Positions 59,739 through 64,000 of a DNA stretch of 64,000 nucleotides are shown one piece after another; the first letter of the stretch is position 1, and each line of letters opens with the position of its first letter. Source of the stretch: a virus; IMG/VR virus record IMGVR_UViG_3300047462_000400, positions 1 through 64,000 of that record. One strand, given 5' to 3'. The translations under genes and the position numbers were made by a program. Under the pieces are notes generated by a model that did no database searches, was not told the origin of the DNA, and saw only the letters and a list, made by a program, of their open reading frames with translations.

Positions 59739-61697
59739 TTATCGAGCGCGCGCGCGACGGCGGGTGGATGCGGAACGGGTGGGCGGCCGGCGAGCCGTGG
59801 TGGTCGGCGCGGGCGGCAAGAGCAGCGGGGTGGGCGCGGGAGGCAGGGCTGGGGGGCCTGCGCGCCGCGATTCGTCGACATCCGCGCGGTCGCGGTCAGC
59901 TCCCCAGCTCTCCGCGTAGCCGTCCACCGTCTCCCAGACCCACTTGAGGTCAGCGACCATCTCGCCGAGGTCGACGGTGCTGTAGAGGAAGTGGACGATG
60001 TTCTCGTAGCGATCGAGCTCGGAACGGTTCTCGCTCGAGAAGAAGTCGAGCGCGAGAGTGCCGTCCTGGAAGACGCTGACGAGCACAACGACGACCTGGT
60101 TGTACTCCGGGCTGTACGTCACGAAGTACGCGGACTCGTTCTTGTCGCTCCAGCGGTGCCCGCCCGGGATGGTTTTCGGTTGGCTGCCGCCGACCCTGCC
60201 CGAGAGGTCCCTGGCGATCTTCATGACGGCGTCGGGCGTCATCTGCGGCGCGCGGCTGCTGATGCGGCGGGTGGACCCCCCACGCGGGGACTTCCTCGCT
60301 GCTACGCGACGACTCCGGCGCTCCTCCGTGGCGAACTGGACGTAGCCGCCCGCGCGGTCGGCCGCGCTCTTGGCGTCGCTGTAATCCTTGAAGGGACCGG
60401 CGACCTTGCGGCCGTTCGTGCCGACCGCGATGTAATCGTGGACGGCGTGCTGACCGTGCCGCGGGCTGCGACGGTGGTGGGGCGATTCGAACGCGACCTT
60501 GCCGCGATACGCCTCGTCGATGAACCGGTCGAGCGGCTCCGCGGTCGGAGAGAGTTCCCCTTCGGTCCGCGCGGACGGCGCCGACGAGTGCCAGTACCCG
60601 CGCTCCTCCCACGCCTGCCCGATGGTGTACGCGCGCCGCCTTGCGCCGAACTCCTCGCGGGAGCCTCCCGGGTAGAAGAACCATACCCCCTGGACCGAGA
60701 CGAGGATATGCGACGCCCCGTTCTCGTCGCGCTCGTGCTTGGCGAGCGCCGGCAGCGAGGAGAAATCGCGTGCGACGTGCTGCCGCGTGCTCTCCCGCGT
60801 CGTCCGACCAAGGTGGCGACGATGGTGGCGACGTCCGCGCGTGGACTCGCTCGGCACGTGTCGCCCGCGCCGGACGTCCTCGCGGCGGAACCGCTGCTCC
60901 TGGTGCCAGAGCCGCGCGATGTAGTCGGCCGCCTTCTCGCTCGCCTGCTTGATGGTGCGGCCGTACCCGATCTGCTCGCGCTCGACGCCGGTGGAACCGT
61001 CTTCCTTCTGGTATGGCGTGAGCACGACGGCGGCGAACTCCATGCCTTTCCGGTGACCCATCGGCCGCTTCGAGCGGATGTCGCTGCCGTGCCGGCCGCT
61101 CGCCTGCTCGGGCGTGGGGTCCCGGTAGACCTCGTACTGGATGCCGCGCTGGGCACCGGTGTGGACGAGCTCAGCGTTGGGGCTGAGCGCACCAGTGACG
61201 ACGTACATGCGCGGTTCGCCGGTAGTGCGCTTGCGCGCCAGGCTCGGGTGGCGCTTGGCCAGCCACTCGGGCGGGTTGCGGTACATGTCCGGCGGCGGGC
61301 CGTAGATGAGCCCATCGTCGCCGACGTAGAGCTCGAACCCCCCGTAGGATTGCGCGGCCTCGCTGAGCTCGTCGCCGTGCTTGGGCCATCCGCCGTCCCA
61401 GAACCCGCTGCCATGCCCCTCGCGGTTCAGCCAGAAGTCGTGGCCGGCGATCTCCCACCGCCCGTACTGGTTGAACCGCGCGGAGTCCTGCTCGTCCAAG
61501 ATGAGCTCACCGAACCGCTCCTGGAAGTCGGCGCAGTCCTCGATCATGAGCTCCAGCGTCTCCGGGGCGATGTCCTCCACGCCGTAGTTCGCGTCGAGCG
61601 GTTCACCGCCCTGCTCGTCTGCGTTGTCGTTGGTCGACCAGAGCGCTGCCTCGATGTACGCGCTCGTGAATGCGTCTAGCTTCTTTCCGCGTGCCAT
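59739..61697 (-). CDS. Large multidomain phage protein, 652 aa
   Basis: GGAGG precedes ATG 61697. The N-terminal domain (FTSAYIEAALWSTNDNADEQ, GHDFWLNREGHGSGFWDGGW, AAQSYGGFELYVGDDGLIYG) matches a widespread small phage protein. It is followed by unrelated segments: YVVTGALSPNAELVHTGAQR, HDYIAVGTNGRKVAGPFKDY, an Arg/His-rich linker, and AYFVTYSPEYNQVVVVLVSV; then a Pro/Ala/Arg tail. Several small phage modules appear fused into one chain. No enzymatic motif was seen. Confidence 0.65.
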   Translation of the reverse strand: MARGKKLDAFTSAYIEAALWSTNDNADEQGGEPLDANYGVEDIAPETLELMIEDCADFQERFGELILDEQDSARFNQYGRWEIAGHDFWLNREGHGSGFWDGGWPKHGDELSEAAQSYGGFELYVGDDGLIYGPPPDMYRNPPEWLAKRHPSLARKRTTGEPRMYVVTGALSPNAELVHTGAQRGIQYEVYRDPTPEQASGRHGSDIRSKRPMGHRKGMEFAAVVLTPYQKEDGSTGVEREQIGYGRTIKQASEKAADYIARLWHQEQRFRREDVRRGRHVPSESTRGRRHHRRHLGRTTRESTRQHVARDFSSLPALAKHERDENGASHILVSVQGVWFFYPGGSREEFGARRRAYTIGQAWEERGYWHSSAPSARTEGELSPTAEPLDRFIDEAYRGKVAFESPHHRRSPRHGQHAVHDYIAVGTNGRKVAGPFKDYSDAKSAADRAGGYVQFATEERRSRRVAARKSPRGGSTRRISSRAPQMTPDAVMKIARDLSGRVGGSQPKTIPGGHRWSDKNESAYFVTYSPEYNQVVVVLVSVFQDGTLALDFFSSENRSELDRYENIVHFLYSTVDLGEMVADLKWVWETVDGYAESWGADRDRADVDESRRAGPPALPPAPTPLLLPPAPTTTARRPPTRSASTRRRARAR

Positions 61698-61891
61698 TAC
61701 CGTCGCCTCCGTCGTGCGGGAGCCCGTTTCTGGGAAGCTCGCCTTCGTCGTGCGTATTCCTTGGCGAGCGTGTCTTGGATGATGTCCATGTCCTTCTACT
61801 CGCCCCACTCGGCGCTGTACTTGATCGCCATGCCGACCGCAGCCAGCTGCGCGCGGGCTGCTGTCAGGGCACGGGATGCTTCGAGGTTCAT
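61697..61891 (-). pseudogene. Small phage protein split by an in-frame TAG
   Basis: GGAGG precedes ATG 61891. MNLEASRALTAARAQLAAVG then MAIKYSAEWGE is followed by TAG (61796-61798), and the same frame goes on as KDMDIIQDTLAKEYARRRRA to TAA at 61697. The two parts read like one 63-residue protein. Alternatively they are two genes, the second from ATG 61789. Confidence 0.5.
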
Positions 61892-62382
61892 CGTCGCCTC
61901 CGTACCGGGGGTAGCGCGGGGGGCGCGCGCCGGTGCACGGGTCGCCGTCCCGCCGGCCGAACCGGCACTTGCAGCGTCCGCGTCATCGGCTGCCGCATCT
62001 CGTGGGCGGTGTGGCTCGGTTGCTCACGCATCGGGGGCGGCCGGCGGCGCTCGCCGACGTCCCGCTCCTCGTTCTCGTCGCGGAGCAGGCCCGCCACGAG
62101 CTCTTCGACGTCGCGCTTGTCTTGGATGGCCGCAATCACCCGCTGGAGCTGGTCGGCCTCGTGGAAACCGATGCCGAACGGTTCGAAACCGATGTCCTCA
62201 AGCTCTTCGCCGCCCGGCAGGCTGGCGAGGATGCGGAAGAGCAGCGTGGGGTAGTCGTTTGGCTTGTTGTCGTAGTTCGGCAGCCAGTTCCGCAGCTCGT
62301 CGATCATCGCTGCGACCGGCCGGCGCGGGGCAGGTACGGGTGCGGGTGCTGCCGGCGGTCTACTGCTTGAACGTCTGGCCAT
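61888..62382 (-). CDS. Hypothetical phage protein, 164 aa
   Basis: GAGGAGG precedes ATG 62382. Basic/Pro head, core PVAAMIDELRNWLPNYDNKP, DYPTLLFRILASLPGGEELE and HEADQLQRVIAAIQDKRDVE, then an Arg/Pro-rich tail. Stop overlaps the next ATG. Unknown. Confidence 0.6.
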   Translation of the reverse strand: MARRSSSRPPAAPAPVPAPRRPVAAMIDELRNWLPNYDNKPNDYPTLLFRILASLPGGEELEDIGFEPFGIGFHEADQLQRVIAAIQDKRDVEELVAGLLRDENEERDVGERRRPPPMREQPSHTAHEMRQPMTRTLQVPVRPAGRRPVHRRAPPALPPVRRRR

Positions 62383-62384
62383 CG

Positions 62385-63641
62385 TTACCTCCTCACCGTC
62401 GTCTCGCGGTTGCGCCCACCGAGCTTCGCGCCACCACTTTTGCGTTTCGCCCAGACCGACGAGTAGCCGGAGGTTCCCCACGGGATCTCCTCCTGCCACC
62501 AGTCGAGCCCCTTGGCGGCCTCCTCGACCTCCTCTTCGGATCGACCGAGCTCCTGCGCGACCGCGCTGATGACGTGCTCTGCGGAGGCGTACCCATCGTC
62601 GGAGGGGATACGGCCCCCCTTGTCGGTGTCCTCGTAGCCTTCCGCCTCGAGCTCGCCCTCGACGCCGGCCATGGTCTTCTCGGTCTCGAGGTCCCCGTTG
62701 ACCGCTACTGCATCGCCGAACTCCGCGATACCGACAGCCGTCTCCGGATCGAACCCTTCGCTCTCGAGGTCGTAGCGGACCTGGTCACCGATGGTGCTCC
62801 AGCCGGTGGCCGAGCTCTCGTCAGCCATTCGCTCGACGACTTCTTCGATTGCGGTCCGGATCTCGTCGTGTCCGAGCACGTCGTTGCGGAACGCTTCGTC
62901 CTCGTCCGAGATGTACTCGGCGCCGGCGACCTTGTCCCCCCACCACTTCACCTTCTCGGGGAGGTCGAGATCCTTGGACCAGCCGGACGGTCCCTCGTCG
63001 GCCCGGCCGTACCCGAGCAGCGCCTCCGCGATGACGAGCGCGCGCTGCTCCGGCGTGTAGTCCGCCTCGAGCGTCTCCAGGTCCATACCGATGGAGTCGA
63101 GCGCACTCTTGACGTCGCGGCTCTCGACGCTGAGGTCGTTCGCGTCGAAGTACGCGACCCGCGTCCAGAACGGGAAGCCCACCTCGGCGGCTTCCTTGTC
63201 CCCGACGTACTCGCGAACCGGCTGAATCTGAATGAGTTCGACGGCGTGGCCGTCCGCGGCAGCGATGGTACCGCCGGATGCGCCCGGGTCCATGTCGCCG
63301 CCGATCTGTTGCCACTCCATCGTGGGAATCGTGATCTCCATCGCGCTGCCTCTTGCCTCTCGCGTGACGGACGCTCGCCTGCCCGCAGCGGGCGCGCGCC
63401 CTTTCTTCATGTGAACCTTGATCTGGACGGTCTCCTGCGGGGAACCGTTGACGAGGGCCGTGAACCGGTCCCCGTGAGCGTGCTGGAGTTTCACGTCGGC
63501 CTTCAGCTCTCGGCTAAGCCACCGCTAGGCGGTCTGGAGCGGCACCTCGCCCCTCCTCAGCGGGAAGTTCACCGAGTCGGCCAACGGGTATGGGTCGATG
63601 ACCAGGCTGGCGTCGCCTTCCAGCGGCGTCGTGAGGTCCAT
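62385..63641 (-). pseudogene. Two-part phage protein interrupted by in-frame TAG
   Basis: From ATG 63641 (TGATG) the frame reads MDLTTPLEGDASLVIDPYPL and RRGEVPLQTA, then TAG (63525-63527), then without a shift RWLSRELKADVKLQHAHGDR, LVNGSPQETVQIKVHMKKGR and, from ATG 63341 (AGAGG upstream), MEITIPTMEWQQIGGDMDPG, VELIQIQPVREYVGDKEAAE and VGFPFWTRVAYFDANDL to 62385. The last 318 residues can be translated alone from 63341 and match a conserved phage protein type. The N-terminal piece seems a separate module broken by the amber codon. Confidence 0.55.
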
Positions 63642-64000
63642 CAATTCACCCGCCAGTAGACCAATCCGTTCTTGGTCTCTTCGATGTTGCCGTCGTAGCC
63701 CGACAGGAAGTGCCCGGCGCCGCCCGTGCTGACCGCCTCCTCGGCGGCAGCGTTGATGTCGAAGCCAGCAATCTCGATGGCCTTCGCAGCGGCGTCGTCG
63801 CCGTAGATGTCTTCGAGGTATCGCATCGGATCCTCGAGCTCCGAGTCAGCCTGGCTCTCGGCGAGCTCTTCGATCTCTTCCTGCGTGGGCTCCGGCCGCT
63901 CGCCCTCCTCGTCCTCCTCGGGCGCCTCGAATCCCGCTCGCTCGTAGTCGTCCCAGAAGTCGTCAGGGCGACGCTTGGCCGTGTGGGTGAGGTCTTCGAT
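63641..64000 (-). CDS. Acidic phage protein (partial, N-terminus beyond window)
   Basis: The frame is open from the window edge: AKRRPDDFWDDYERAGFEAP, a Glu-rich stretch, then MRYLEDIYGDDAAAKAIEIA, SGYDGNIEETKNGLVYWRVN and TGA. At least 119 residues; the internal Met at 63826 is not the natural start because good coding continues upstream. Unknown function. Confidence 0.6.
   Translation of the reverse strand: MEDLTHTAKRRPDDFWDDYERAGFEAPEEDEEGERPEPTQEEIEELAESQADSELEDPMRYLEDIYGDDAAAKAIEIAGFDINAAAEEAVSTGGAGHFLSGYDGNIEETKNGLVYWRVN

Noticed and set aside
58995-61679. 894-codon plus-strand frame
   Set aside because: Antisense shadow of the two large minus-strand phage proteins; no motif and odd composition.

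Overview
The window looks like part of a large, GC-rich, double-stranded DNA phage or phage-like replicon (prophage or phage-plasmid). The grounds are very dense gene packing with ATGA, GTGA or TGATG stop/start overlaps, dozens of small zinc-ribbon, ribbon-helix-helix and unknown proteins, a DNA replication module, ThyX, a ParB-like protein, HNH endonucleases and a pentapeptide-repeat protein. No terminase, portal, capsid, tail tube, lysis gene, tRNA or rRNA was recognised, so the phage assignment is an inference. Two secreted proteins of myxobacterial style (Ser/Gly-rich lipoprotein, Cys-containing export protein) hint at a Myxococcota or related host, weakly.

Layout. 1-8.1 kb (minus): an operon with a dTDP-glucose 4,6-dehydratase-like enzyme, a methyltransferase/glycosyltransferase fusion, two more glycosyltransferases and a collagen-like Gly-X-Thr protein running off the left edge. 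8.1-12.7 kb (minus): a sedolisin-type protease, a lipoprotein and small unknowns. 12.8-14.8 kb (plus): small genes and a clipped ASCH gene. 14.8-19.2 kb (minus): a frameshifted HNH endonuclease, zinc proteins, a DinG-like helicase and a putative ssDNA-binding protein. 19.4-29.5 kb (plus): an MT-A70 methyltransferase, XPB-like helicase, large primase-helicase, a 0.4-kb origin-like region with many GTCACCTTG iterons and a perfect DnaA box, an Orn-like exonuclease, a RecB/Cas4-like nuclease and an HTH regulator. 29.5-31.4 kb (minus): small genes and a recombinase-domain protein lacking a catalytic domain. 31.5-41.6 kb (plus): small genes, ParB-like, ThyX, and a 1.31-kb element with perfect 20-bp terminal inverted repeats and a 9-bp target duplication that carries an HsdS-like gene but no transposase. 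42.2-45.6 kb (minus, one plus gene): small proteins, DUF192 and rhomboid. 46-58.3 kb (plus): small genes, a collapsed GHKL-ATPase gene, two tandem paralogues, three copies of a promoter/leader cassette, a 27-unit pentapeptide-repeat protein and an IS1595-type transposase. 58.2-64 kb (minus): larger phage-type proteins, some interrupted.

How it fits together. The helicases, primase-helicase, SSB-like protein, nucleases and ThyX form a replication module around the candidate iteron origin. The left operon looks like a surface fibre and the enzymes that sugar-coat it. About ten genes are interrupted by frameshifts, in-frame TAG codons or deletions. Some breaks sit at short homopolymers (possible sequencing error); others (element insertion, GHKL deletion, leader duplications) look like real genome remodelling. 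Coordinates and starts were worked out by eye; functions come from motif recognition without database searches.
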